Positions 15,902-24,676 of a DNA stretch of 64,000 nucleotides are shown here, piece after piece. Below the pieces are notes generated by a model. It did no database searches and had not been told where the DNA came from. It saw only the letters and a program-made list of their open reading frames with translations. A program made the position numbers and the translations under genes. This DNA comes from JABDBE01 sp963832245 (GTDB lineage: Bacteria; Acidobacteriota; Terriglobia; Terriglobales; Acidobacteriaceae): positions 558,001-622,000 of the forward strand of contig CAWHTG010000003.1 of the NCBI GenBank assembly GCA_963832245.1. The letters are read 5' to 3'. Position 1 is the stretch's first letter. Every line of letters starts with the position of its first letter.

Positions 15902-17606
15902 GCGCGCCTCCTACCACCACCGCCGCGACATTGGTTCCTTTGAGAAGCCGCGATTGCGATTGATCCGTCACGTCTGCTGATGCGGGTGAATGCTGCGTTT
16001 CTCCCGCAGCGAAGCGGCGCAAGCGCAACACAAACACGCTTCCCTGTCCCAGCTTGGAGCGAGCCCAGACCTTTCCTTCGTGGGCCTGGACGATCTGGTA
16101 CACGATAGCCAAACCCAGACCGGTGCCACCTTCGAATTGCGACTGGAATGGTTCGAACACCTTTTCGATCAGCTGCGGGCTCATTCCCGGGCCGGTATCG
16201 GCGAAGTTGATCTGCCAATCTTCGCCCGTGGATTCCAACGAGACGATGAGGGTGCCTCCAGCAGTCATCGCGCGCACGGCGTTTTCGCAGAAATTCCAGA
16301 AGACTTGTTTAAGCTTGTCCCCATCAGCCGACGTCCATGCTTGTTGCACGCTGTATCTTCGTTCGATCCGGATGCCCGGATTTTGCGCAGCCAGGCGATG
16401 TTCCAGCAGGGTGAGAGTATCTTCGAGCAGCGGCAGCAGATCCACTTTTGCGAACTTATACTGGCGGCCGCGCGAGTAGGCGAGGAAATCCGTGATGATG
16501 CTGTTCAGCCGCTCCGACTCCCGGGTGACAATCTGCAGCAGTTGGCGATGTTCGTCGCCCAAATCCGGGACGCCGGCGAGCATACTCACCGATCCGGCGA
16601 TTGAGGTTAAAGGATTGCGAATCTCATGCGCGATCGCAGCCGCCAACCGGCCCACCGCCGCCAGACGGTCCTGCATGCGGACTTCGCGTTCCAGCCGCCG
16701 GATTTCGGTGAGATCATCGAAAGTGTAAACAAAACCCAGCGTACCTCGCTCCGGAACCGCCAGCGGGGAAACAAGCACGCGGAAAGTTTTGCGGTAACCA
16801 TTGGGCGCAATCCATCGAACTTCCCCGTGAGCCGGTTCCGCGTCAACGTGGGGTAAAGGATCCAGAAAAAGCTGATTGACTGGCTGCTCCAGCAGATCGC
16901 CTTCCGAACGCTCTAATAGTTTTTGTGCCGCCGTGTTGACCAGTGTAATGTGACCGTCCAGGCCGGTGGTGATCAGCCCACCGGTGATGGACTGGATGAT
17001 GTTTTCGTGCAGGGCCTGCAGACTTTCCAGCGCGCCGCTGGTGTCCTTCAGCTTCACGTCTACCTGTCGCAGCTTGTTGGCCAGCAAGCCGGCAAGGTAG
17101 GAGACCGCCAGATAGCCAAACAGGTTGACGAAGATGATGCCTTGCAATGCCTTCAGTTCCGGATGGGTGGTCGAGTACGAAGGAATAATTGCGAAGTAGG
17201 TCAAGTCCAGAACCGTTCCATACAGAATGAACGCCAGCGCGGCGGTAAGGTACGCCCAGACCCGTGGCAGGAGAATGCAGGCTACGATGATGACCAGCGG
17301 GTAAAGGAAGTTGAGGGAACTGTCTACACCTCCCGTGGAGTAGACGACCAGGCTGACCAGAGCCAGATCCGTGAGGACTTGCAACACGGCCTGGATGCGG
17401 TACTCCTGCCAAAAAGAGAGCAGCAAAACGTAGAAGATCGAGATCGCGTACCACAGTAGGATGGCATTGACGAACAGCCGTAGCGGCAACGGAGAGGGAG
17501 TCAGCCGGGAGATGGCCAGCTCAATTCCCAGGAGAAGGGTCAGGATCAGAATGCGAACCTTGACCAGCCAGGCCAGCCACAGCCGCTCATCGAACATGGA
17601 TTGCAT
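15894..17606 (-). CDS. pilS: Sensor histidine kinase PilS
   Basis: About 570 residues. Five or six membrane helices (about 15-185), as in PilS, precede a PAS domain (about 215-310). A HisKA domain follows with AIAHEIRNPLTSIAGS (His near residue 355) and then a HATPase domain with N box (F-C-E-N-A-V-R-A-M), D-T-G-P-G-M and G-G-T-G-L-G-L-A. It would autophosphorylate and pass phosphate to PilR. The start is taken as ATG at 17606, about 11 bases after AAGGGA; TTG at 17615 is too close to it. The stop overlaps pilR. In Pseudomonas PilS senses membrane pilin; the signal here is unknown. Confidence 0.9.
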   Translation of the reverse strand: MQSMFDERLWLAWLVKVRILILTLLLGIELAISRLTPSPLPLRLFVNAILLWYAISIFYVLLLSFWQEYRIQAVLQVLTDLALVSLVVYSTGGVDSSLNFLYPLVIIVACILLPRVWAYLTAALAFILYGTVLDLTYFAIIPSYSTTHPELKALQGIIFVNLFGYLAVSYLAGLLANKLRQVDVKLKDTSGALESLQALHENIIQSITGGLITTGLDGHITLVNTAAQKLLERSEGDLLEQPVNQLFLDPLPHVDAEPAHGEVRWIAPNGYRKTFRVLVSPLAVPERGTLGFVYTFDDLTEIRRLEREVRMQDRLAAVGRLAAAIAHEIRNPLTSIAGSVSMLAGVPDLGDEHRQLLQIVTRESERLNSIITDFLAYSRGRQYKFAKVDLLPLLEDTLTLLEHRLAAQNPGIRIERRYSVQQAWTSADGDKLKQVFWNFCENAVRAMTAGGTLIVSLESTGEDWQINFADTGPGMSPQLIEKVFEPFQSQFEGGTGLGLAIVYQIVQAHEGKVWARSKLGQGSVFVLRLRRFAAGETQHSPASADVTDQSQSRLLKGTNVAAVVVGGARG

Positions 17607-17700
17607 GCTACCCAATTTCCCTTGATAGAAGCGCTGCGCCGCTGAGCGGAACCGGCTGATTCGGCGTCCTCCAGCCGGATAGTTCGCCCAGAACTCTTAT

Positions 17701-18909
17701 CTAGCCGGCCAACTTAGCGATCATCGAGAACAGCGGCATATACAGCGAAATCACAATGCCGCCAACCACAATACCGAGGAACGAGATCAACAGCGGTTCG
17801 AGCATGGCCAACATATCCTTGGTCGCGCTATCGACTTCGTCTTCGTAGAAATCAGCGATCTTTTGCAGCATCGCGTCCATTGCGCCGGTGGCCTCGCCCA
17901 CGCCGATCATCTGCGTAACCATGTTGGGGAAGACTCCGGATTCGCGCAGCGGATCCACGATCGTGCGGCCTTCTTCAATGGCCTTGCGAACCTTCATTAA
18001 CGCTTCTTCGAGGACGGCGTTCCCCGAGGTTCGAGCGGTGATGCTCAGACCCTCGAGAATGGGCACGCCGGAGGTGATCAGCGTACCCAGCGTCCGGGTA
18101 AAGCGTGCCACTGCGATTTTGCGCATCAGCATGCCAATCACCGGCGCCTTCAGCAATGCATAGTCCAGGTAATAGCGGCCTTTGGGATTCTTGCGGATCT
18201 GCTTGATGCCAAAAACCAAAGCCACAATGCCGACGATGAAGAACCACCAGAACTGACCCACAAACGCGCTCAGCCCCATGACTATCCGAGTCGGCAATGG
18301 CAGAGCCACTCCCAGGCCAGCAAAGAGGTTGGCAAAAATGGGAACCACAAACTTCAGCAGCGCGCCCACGATCAAGACCGCCAGACTGATAACGGAGACG
18401 GGATAGATCAGAGCGGATTTCACCGCGCCCCGTAATTTCACGGCTTTCTCGACGTACTGTGCCAAGCGCTGCAGAATGATGTCGAGAATACCGCCGGTCT
18501 CACCGGCTTCGATCATGTTTGTGGACAGATCGTCGAACACCTTGGGATACTGCCGCATGGCATTGGCCAGGGTTGAACCGCCTTCGACCGTGGTCCGCAC
18601 GCCGGTGAGTGTCTTTTGGAACGACTGGTTCTCCTGGTTGGCCGCCAGGATTTCCAGACACTGCACCAAAGGCAAACCAGCGTCGATCATGACCGAGAAC
18701 TGACGGAAGAAGATGGCGATCTCCTTGGTCTTGACCTTACCAGAGCCAAAAGTCGGCATGGCAAACTCTTTGCCTTTTTCCCGGATGGCTCCCGCGTTTA
18801 TGCGCTCCTTGCGCAACTGAGCGGCTAACGCCTGCTTATTAGGCGCAGCCCTCTCGCCGCTGACTTTCTCCCCGTTCTCGCTCTTCCCAGAAAATGTAAA
18901 AACTGGCAT
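17701..18909 (-). CDS. pilC: Type IV pilus inner-membrane platform protein PilC
   Basis: 402 residues, the family's usual length. It has two T2SSF/GspF domains (about 70-190 and 270-395), each ending in hydrophobic segments; three membrane helices are visible (about 170-190, 215-240, 370-395). The pattern F-F-R-Q-F-S-V-M-I-D-A-G-L-P-L-V-Q-C-L is diagnostic. PilC anchors the PilB and PilT motors and moves pilins between membrane and fibre. GGAGAGGTCACC before the ATG is a strong ribosome binding site. It sits between pilT and pilS, about 90-120 bases from each. Confidence 0.95.
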   Translation of the reverse strand: MPVFTFSGKSENGEKVSGERAAPNKQALAAQLRKERINAGAIREKGKEFAMPTFGSGKVKTKEIAIFFRQFSVMIDAGLPLVQCLEILAANQENQSFQKTLTGVRTTVEGGSTLANAMRQYPKVFDDLSTNMIEAGETGGILDIILQRLAQYVEKAVKLRGAVKSALIYPVSVISLAVLIVGALLKFVVPIFANLFAGLGVALPLPTRIVMGLSAFVGQFWWFFIVGIVALVFGIKQIRKNPKGRYYLDYALLKAPVIGMLMRKIAVARFTRTLGTLITSGVPILEGLSITARTSGNAVLEEALMKVRKAIEEGRTIVDPLRESGVFPNMVTQMIGVGEATGAMDAMLQKIADFYEDEVDSATKDMLAMLEPLLISFLGIVVGGIVISLYMPLFSMIAKLAG

Positions 18910-19027
18910 GGTGACCTCTCCTTGCTTAACTATCGGTCGCTGCGGAGCGCCAGTTCGTGCGCGCGCCGCATTGTTGCTCCCATAAATCGCCTGCTCGGAC
19001 TGGAACTACAATTCGTGCAACAATCGT

Positions 19028-20158
19028 TTACCGCTTTCCCGTAGCGGCGCCCTTCACCGTAGCGGCAGACTGATTGCGATTCAACAGTCCAGCGCCACGG
19101 TTAATCATCTCCTGCAGCTCGTCCACGTTACTGGATCGAGCCATGGCGACTTCCAGGGTGATTTGCTTCTGGAAGTAAAGCGTGGCCAGTGCCTGATTGA
19201 ATGTCTGCATGCCAAATTTGTCCTGACCTGACTGCATGGACGAATAGATCTGATGGATCTTGTCTTCGCGAATCAGGTTACGAACGGCTGCGTTGGGTAC
19301 CAGAATCTCCATACCCATGGCTCGCCCCTTGCCATCGGCGCTGGGCAGCAAGCTTTGGCACATAATGCCTTCCAGCACCAGCGACAACTGCGCACGGATC
19401 TGGGGCTGCTGGTGCGCTGGAAAGACGTCAATAATCCGGTTGATGGTGGACGACGCAGAGTTCGTATGCAACGTGCCGAAGGTGAGGTGACCGGTTTCGG
19501 CAATACGCAGCGCCGATTCAATCGTCTCCAGGTCGCGCATTTCGCCGATTAGCACCACATCCGGATCTTCACGGAGCGCGGCGCGTAGCGCGTCCGAAAA
19601 ACTCTTTGTGTCGGCATGCAATTCGCGCTGGTTGACCACGCAATTCTTGTTCATGTGCACGAATTCGATCGGATCCTCAATGGTGAGAATGTGATCGTGC
19701 CGCTCGGTATTGATTTTGTCAATCATGGCGGCGAGCGTAGTGGATTTGCCCGATCCGGTTGGCCCTGTGACCAGCACCAGACCGCGCGGCTTGTCGCACA
19801 TTTTGCTGACTACGGCGGGAAGTCCCAACTGGTTAAAGGACTTGATCTCGAAGGGAATCAGACGGAAGACGGCAGAAGTTGCTCCCCGCTGATTAAAGAC
19901 GTTGGCGCGGAAACGAGCCAGGCCTTTCAGTCCGAAGGAAAAATCCAGCTCCAGATTTTCTTCGAAACGATGCTTCTGCGAATCGGTCATGACGCTGTAG
20001 GCTAGCTGTTTGGTTTCAGCCGGCGTCATCTGCGGCAGATCCAACGGCACCAGGTGCCCGTGTACGCGGATCTGCGGTGGCGAATTCGTAGTGAGGTGAA
20101 GATCGCTTCCCGACATCTCCAACATTCTTTTCAGCAGATCACTTAATGCGAGCGACAT
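19028..20158 (-). CDS. pilT: Pilus retraction ATPase PilT
   Basis: 376 residues. PAS-like N-terminal domain with D-L-H-L-T, Walker A GPTGSGKST (about residue 132), Asp box, Walker B (V-V-L-I-G-E-M-R-D), His box (T-G-H-L-T-F-G-T-L-H-T-N-S-A) and the AIRNLI-like helix (A-A-V-R-N-L-I-R-E-D-K) that is specific for PilT. It depolymerises pili for twitching motility or DNA uptake. AAAGGGA lies before the ATG. The gene starts 34 bases after the pilB stop. Confidence 0.96.
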   Translation of the reverse strand: MSLALSDLLKRMLEMSGSDLHLTTNSPPQIRVHGHLVPLDLPQMTPAETKQLAYSVMTDSQKHRFEENLELDFSFGLKGLARFRANVFNQRGATSAVFRLIPFEIKSFNQLGLPAVVSKMCDKPRGLVLVTGPTGSGKSTTLAAMIDKINTERHDHILTIEDPIEFVHMNKNCVVNQRELHADTKSFSDALRAALREDPDVVLIGEMRDLETIESALRIAETGHLTFGTLHTNSASSTINRIIDVFPAHQQPQIRAQLSLVLEGIMCQSLLPSADGKGRAMGMEILVPNAAVRNLIREDKIHQIYSSMQSGQDKFGMQTFNQALATLYFQKQITLEVAMARSSNVDELQEMINRGAGLLNRNQSAATVKGAATGKR

Positions 20159-20191
20159 CTGTTTTGTTCCCTTTCTTCCTCGTTGCGAATT

Positions 20192-21907
20192 TTAGTGAAT
20201 AGTTTCGCGAGCCACTTCCTCGAGCGTGGTCATGCCCGCCGCAACCTTGATCAGTCCGCTGCGGCGTAACGTAATCATTCCGCGCTCAATCGCTTTCTTC
20301 TTCAGTTCCACTGCGGAAGCGCCAACCAGAACCAGTTCCCTAATTTCGTCATCTACTTCCATAACTTCGTACAAACCGCAGCGGCCTTTGTAGCCAGTGT
20401 TATTGCAGACGCCGCAGCCTTTGCCTTTTTGGATCTTTACGGTCTTGGCTTCCTCCGGGCTGAAGCCTTCTTCGAGCAGAGTCTGATGGGGAACCTCCAC
20501 CGTCTCCGTACAATCCTTGCAAACGCGCCGGACCAGCCGCTGAGCGCAGATCAGGTGAACTGAAGTCGCCACCAGAAAGGGTTCAATGCCCATGTTCATC
20601 AGCCGGGTGATGGTTTCCGGTGCGCCGTTGGTGTGGAGCGTGGAGAGCACCAGGTGTCCGGTGAGAGCGGCCTTAATGGCGATTTCGGCGGTTTCAAAGT
20701 CGCGGATTTCGCCGACCAGAATGATGTTCGGGTCTTGCCGCAAAAAAGCGCGCAAGGCCGTGGCGAAATTCAGCCCAATCTGCTCCTTCATCTGCACCTG
20801 GTTGACGCCAGCCAACTGGAATTCGACCGGATCTTCCGCGGTCATGATGTTGGTATCGGGTTTGTTCAACGTAGAAATCGAGGAATACAAAGTATTGGTT
20901 TTGCCCGATCCGGTTGGTCCGGTCACCAGCACCATGCCATAGGGCTTCAGAATCGCTTTCTCAAACTTGACCAGCGACTCCGGCTCGAAACCCAGCTTGG
21001 TCATGTCCAGGCGGAGGTTTTCTTTATCGAGCAAGCGGAGCACGATTTTCTCTCCCCACAACGTGGGCAGTGTACTGACGCGGAAGTCGAGCTGCTTTTT
21101 TCGGCCGCCGATGTTCATCTTCAGCATGATGCGTCCGTCCTGCGGCAGCCGCTTCTCGCTGATATCCAACTTCGACATAATCTTCACGCGCGAGATAATG
21201 GCATCCTTCAACTTAAGCGGCGGCGTCATGATGCTTTGCAGCACACCGTCAATTCGGAAGCGCACCCGAAATTCTCTTTCGTAGGGCTCCATGTGGATGT
21301 CGCTGGCCCCCCGCTTTACCGCGTCGGTCAACACTAAGTTGACGAGCTTGACGATGGGAGCTTCATCGGCCGCGCGCTCCAAGTCCGCCAGACCCAGCTC
21401 TGCCTGGTCCGCCTGCAGTTCGACATCGGATTCGTCCATCTCCGACATCGAAAGCATCACCTGCTCCAGGTCTTCTTCCTTGGTATTGCCGTAGGCTTTA
21501 TCGATGCCCTCGAGAATCGAGCTTTCCGACGCAACCACCGGCTCGATATTGAAGCCGGTCATGAACTTGATATCGTCCATGGCGAACACGTTGGTGGGGT
21601 CCACCATGGCGATCGTCAGCGAAGCGCCAACGCGGCTCAGCGGCAGGATTTGATAACGCTTGGCGGTTTCAAACGGAATCAGTTTGACCACTGCAGGATC
21701 AATTTCGAAATAGGAAAGATTGATGGCGGGAACGCCGTACTGCCGGGAGAGAAAATTGGTGACGTCTTCATCAGTCAGGAAACCCAGCTTCACCAGGGCG
21801 GCGCCCAGGCGAACGTTGGTTTCCTTCTGAGTCTTCGTTGCTTGTTCCAACTGCTCTGGGGTTATGACCTTCTCTTTAACGAGAAGATCACCCAGCCGTT
21901 GAGACAT
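20192..21907 (-). CDS. pilB: Pilus extension ATPase PilB
   Basis: 571 residues. An N-terminal MshEN domain (1-150; such domains bind cyclic di-GMP in some species) precedes the ATPase core with Walker A GPTGSGKT (about 330), Walker B (I-I-L-V-G-E-I-R-D) and His box (G-H-L-V-L-S-T-L-H-T-N). A tetracysteine zinc site (C-K-D-C and C-G-V-C, about 455-490) follows. It powers pilus assembly. First gene of the minus-strand pil operon. Upstream, TGACA (22007-22011) and TGTCA (22017-22021) form a small inverted repeat that might bind a regulator; no sigma-54 promoter was recognised. Confidence 0.96.
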   Translation of the reverse strand: MSQRLGDLLVKEKVITPEQLEQATKTQKETNVRLGAALVKLGFLTDEDVTNFLSRQYGVPAINLSYFEIDPAVVKLIPFETAKRYQILPLSRVGASLTIAMVDPTNVFAMDDIKFMTGFNIEPVVASESSILEGIDKAYGNTKEEDLEQVMLSMSEMDESDVELQADQAELGLADLERAADEAPIVKLVNLVLTDAVKRGASDIHMEPYEREFRVRFRIDGVLQSIMTPPLKLKDAIISRVKIMSKLDISEKRLPQDGRIMLKMNIGGRKKQLDFRVSTLPTLWGEKIVLRLLDKENLRLDMTKLGFEPESLVKFEKAILKPYGMVLVTGPTGSGKTNTLYSSISTLNKPDTNIMTAEDPVEFQLAGVNQVQMKEQIGLNFATALRAFLRQDPNIILVGEIRDFETAEIAIKAALTGHLVLSTLHTNGAPETITRLMNMGIEPFLVATSVHLICAQRLVRRVCKDCTETVEVPHQTLLEEGFSPEEAKTVKIQKGKGCGVCNNTGYKGRCGLYEVMEVDDEIRELVLVGASAVELKKKAIERGMITLRRSGLIKVAAGMTTLEEVARETIH

Positions 21908-22426
21908 ACCTCGATCTCCTATCTGAGCCGCAGAGGGATAACGTCGACTTCGCTTTGCTCGCGCGACTTTGCTGCGTTTTAGGGGAGAAGCTACAGCCTA
22001 TCGCGTTGACACAAATTGTCACAGCAGATGCGTTACTTCCAAAGTAACTTTGGTACTTGTACCGCTCGCGGATCGGCGGATAATCCCTTTAGGCCTCGTA
22101 AAATGCCCGTCAGGTATGCCGTTTGGACGCTTAAGGAGTTCAGAGGGGCATGCACTTCAGTAAGCCGGACAGCCGACTCAGTCAATCCGTTCTCTGGTAT
22201 TAGAGCTTTCTATTGAGCGTTGTCTAACGTAGCCACATCCAGTTTGCCGTAGTCATTTGGAGCGGGATCATCCGCGAGCGCGGATCATTCTGCGGAGTCG
22301 AGAAACCCGCTTTTCTGCTCGCGCCGCCCAAACAGCTTATAAGGTTGGTCGGCGGTCATCCCATTTGAACCGCGCATCCGCTTATAATGGGCCGAATAAG
22401 CCTGCAATCGTCGGGGTGCAGCGGAC
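21908..22426. other. Divergent regulatory gap between pilB and ntrY
   Basis: 519 bases between divergently transcribed genes. It contains the inverted repeat TGACA-N5-TGTCA at 22007-22021, a REP-like hairpin element at 22252-22308 and a perfect TATAAT at 22383-22388, 38 bases before ntrY. No good -35 stands at the right distance from that box. Small open frames here (for example 22016-22216) have no recognisable features and are not called. Confidence 0.5.
22252..22308. repeat. REP-like repeat with hairpin (GTCATTT form)
   Basis: GTCATTTGGAGCG and CTGCGGAGTCGAGAAA flank an 11-bp stem (GATCATCCGCG and CGCGGATCATT, one C-C mismatch and one G-T pair). The copy at 26653-26715 has the same arms in the reverse orientation and a related stem-loop with a different loop. 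Confidence 0.75.
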
Positions 22427-24676
22427 ATGTCTTCTCCCAATCCAATTCGAGGGGATCAAAAGGCCTCCAGCCGGAAGAAGGTCATTATTCCTCTGGCTGT
22501 AGGGATCGCTCTGCTTTTTGGGGTGCTCCTGTCGCTCACTTCTTTTGACCTGCCTCTCAATCCGGGCACTAACCAGCAGTTGCTGTTTTTCGCTTCGCTT
22601 TCTGCTTTGATCTTTCTTCTATTCGTTGCCCTGACGTTCGTCCTTGCCCGGAATCTTCTGAAACTATTTGCCGAGCGCAGGCTCGGAGTTCTGGGATCAA
22701 AATTCCGCACGCGCCTCGTAGTGGGAAGTCTGTTGCTTTCATTTCTGCCGGTGATTGGCATGTTCTTCTTCGCTTATGTGCTGATGAACCGGTCGATTGA
22801 TAAGTGGTTCTCTACGCCGGTGGAAGAAGTGCGGCGCGACACAGCGACCATGGCATCGTTGCTTTCGAACTATGCCGCACAGAACACGCGAGCTGAAGCC
22901 GAAACCATAGCAGCCACGCCGGAGACGCAAGCTGCTTTTGCGAGCGGCAACTTTGCCGCGGTAACTAGAGCGTTCCAGCGTCACGCGCCCACACTACAAG
23001 GAGGGTTCGCTCTGGCGATCTCTGACGGCGAGGCGGAGACCAGCTTTGGCCTGCCCGCTCGCTGGCCCCAACTGAAAGCCAAGCTTCCTTTGGAGCATGT
23101 GAAGTCTGAAACCCCGACTGGTTTTACCTGGGAACAAACTGAGTACATCCTGGGCAGTGCGGCGGTTGGGAATCATGGCTTGATCCTGGTGGGGATACCC
23201 TTGCCCAAGCAATTTTCTGAAACGGTCAAGCAGGTAGAAGCCAGCCAGCAGCGCTATCTCGACCTCGCTCGCGAACGAAGGCTGGTTCGACGAACCTACA
23301 TGGAAGTATTGCTCTTGCTCACAGTGGTGGTGCTTTTCGCTACGACCTGGTTCGCCTTATTTCTTTCCAAGCTGGTGACGCGCCCCATGGTCGCGCTGGC
23401 GGAGGCGACGCAGGAGATTTCCCGAGGCCGGCTCGACTATCGTGTGGATGTCCGGGCGGCCGATGAGATCGGCGATCTGGTGCATTCGTTCAACCGCATG
23501 GCGGAGGAATTGGAATCGAGCCGTCGACAGATCGAGGCTTCCAGCCGTGATCTTAGCGCCGCCAATGTTGCCCTGGAGCAGCGCCGGCGACATATCGAGA
23601 CCATCCTGGAAAGCATTCCTAATGGCGTGCTTTCCCTGAATGCGGAGCGGCGCATCACGCATGTAAACCATGCTTTGATTCGTTTGTTCCATCCCACGGG
23701 TGCAGAATCTGGGACGCCCGCGGTATTGATCGGCGCACCGCTGAGAGATGTTTTCGGGCAAGATGTCCTGGAGGACCTTGAACCGTTGCTGCGCCGCGCC
23801 GACCGCATGGCCACCACAACCACGCAGATGGAGATGCTGGTACAGCGAGCCACTTTAAACGTAGCAGTTACGGTAGCTACGCTCAAGCACGATGGACAGG
23901 GGCTTGGCTACGTCCTCGTATTCGAAGATCTCTCGGAGTTGTTGAAGGCACAGAAACAGGCAGCCTGGCGCGAGGTGGCGCGGCGCGTGGCTCATGAGAT
24001 CAAGAATCCGCTAACCCCGATCGCGTTGTCCGCGGAACGCATCCGCCGCCACCTGCAGCGGGGCACACCTCCAGACGCAGCTTCCCTGCAAGTGCTCCAC
24101 AGCTGTGCTGACACCATTGCCGGAGCCGTAGAAACGGTGCGCACCCTGGTCGACGAGTTTTCCACCTTGGCGCGGTTCCCCACAGCGCAGCCACAGGCGT
24201 CCGACATTAACTCGATCGTGGAAAACACTCTGGCCATGTTCAACGGCCGCCTGGACAACATCCGGGTGCAAACCTTCCTGTCGCCCGAGTTGCCTAACGT
24301 GATGGCCGACCCGGAAGCTATCAAGCGAGCCCTGGCCAATCTACTGGACAACGCGGCCGAAGCCATGCAGGACGCACTCTTCCGAGAGATTCAGATTTCT
24401 ACCGCCCTGGTGGCGAGCCGCGATGTGGTTGAGATCACCGTCGCCGATACCGGCCACGGGGTAACGCGAGAACTGAAAGAACGGCTGTTCCTGCCGTATT
24501 TTTCTACGAAGAAGCGCGGCACCGGGCTTGGACTTGCCATCGTCAACCGCATTGTGGAAGATCACCATGGCTCCATTCGCGTCGAAGAGAATCGCCCGGT
24601 GGGCGCCCGGTTCGTAGTCGAACTCCCGATCGTATCGGATGCCGTGGCCGCACCCTCCATCGATCAGCATGCATAA
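22427..24676 (+). CDS. ntrY: Sensor histidine kinase NtrY
   Basis: 749 residues. There are four membrane helices (about 25-45, 52-72, 95-120, 290-310) with a periplasmic sensor loop between the last two. A HAMP domain (about 312-365, R-P-M-V-A-L-A-E-A-T-Q-E-I-S-R-G) precedes a PAS domain (about 385-500), a HisKA domain (RRVAHEIKNPLTPIALSAER) and a HATPase domain (N-L-L-D-N-A-A-E-A-M, D-T-G-H-G-V, G-T-G-L-G-L-A). The K-N-P-L-T-P-I-A-L-S-A-E-R form is typical of NtrY. NtrYX systems respond to nitrogen, redox or envelope signals. The last 8 bases overlap ntrX. TATAAT stands 38 bases upstream. Confidence 0.9.
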   Translation: MSSPNPIRGDQKASSRKKVIIPLAVGIALLFGVLLSLTSFDLPLNPGTNQQLLFFASLSALIFLLFVALTFVLARNLLKLFAERRLGVLGSKFRTRLVVGSLLLSFLPVIGMFFFAYVLMNRSIDKWFSTPVEEVRRDTATMASLLSNYAAQNTRAEAETIAATPETQAAFASGNFAAVTRAFQRHAPTLQGGFALAISDGEAETSFGLPARWPQLKAKLPLEHVKSETPTGFTWEQTEYILGSAAVGNHGLILVGIPLPKQFSETVKQVEASQQRYLDLARERRLVRRTYMEVLLLLTVVVLFATTWFALFLSKLVTRPMVALAEATQEISRGRLDYRVDVRAADEIGDLVHSFNRMAEELESSRRQIEASSRDLSAANVALEQRRRHIETILESIPNGVLSLNAERRITHVNHALIRLFHPTGAESGTPAVLIGAPLRDVFGQDVLEDLEPLLRRADRMATTTTQMEMLVQRATLNVAVTVATLKHDGQGLGYVLVFEDLSELLKAQKQAAWREVARRVAHEIKNPLTPIALSAERIRRHLQRGTPPDAASLQVLHSCADTIAGAVETVRTLVDEFSTLARFPTAQPQASDINSIVENTLAMFNGRLDNIRVQTFLSPELPNVMADPEAIKRALANLLDNAAEAMQDALFREIQISTALVASRDVVEITVADTGHGVTRELKERLFLPYFSTKKRGTGLGLAIVNRIVEDHHGSIRVEENRPVGARFVVELPIVSDAVAAPSIDQHA

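Noticed and set aside
21908..22100. Sigma-54 promoter for the pil operon
   Set aside because: No GG-N10-GC with the usual surroundings was found upstream of pilB.
22383..22388. TATAAT as a complete ntrY promoter
   Set aside because: The nearest TTGAAC is only 12 bases upstream and no other -35 fits, so it is mentioned but not listed as a promoter.
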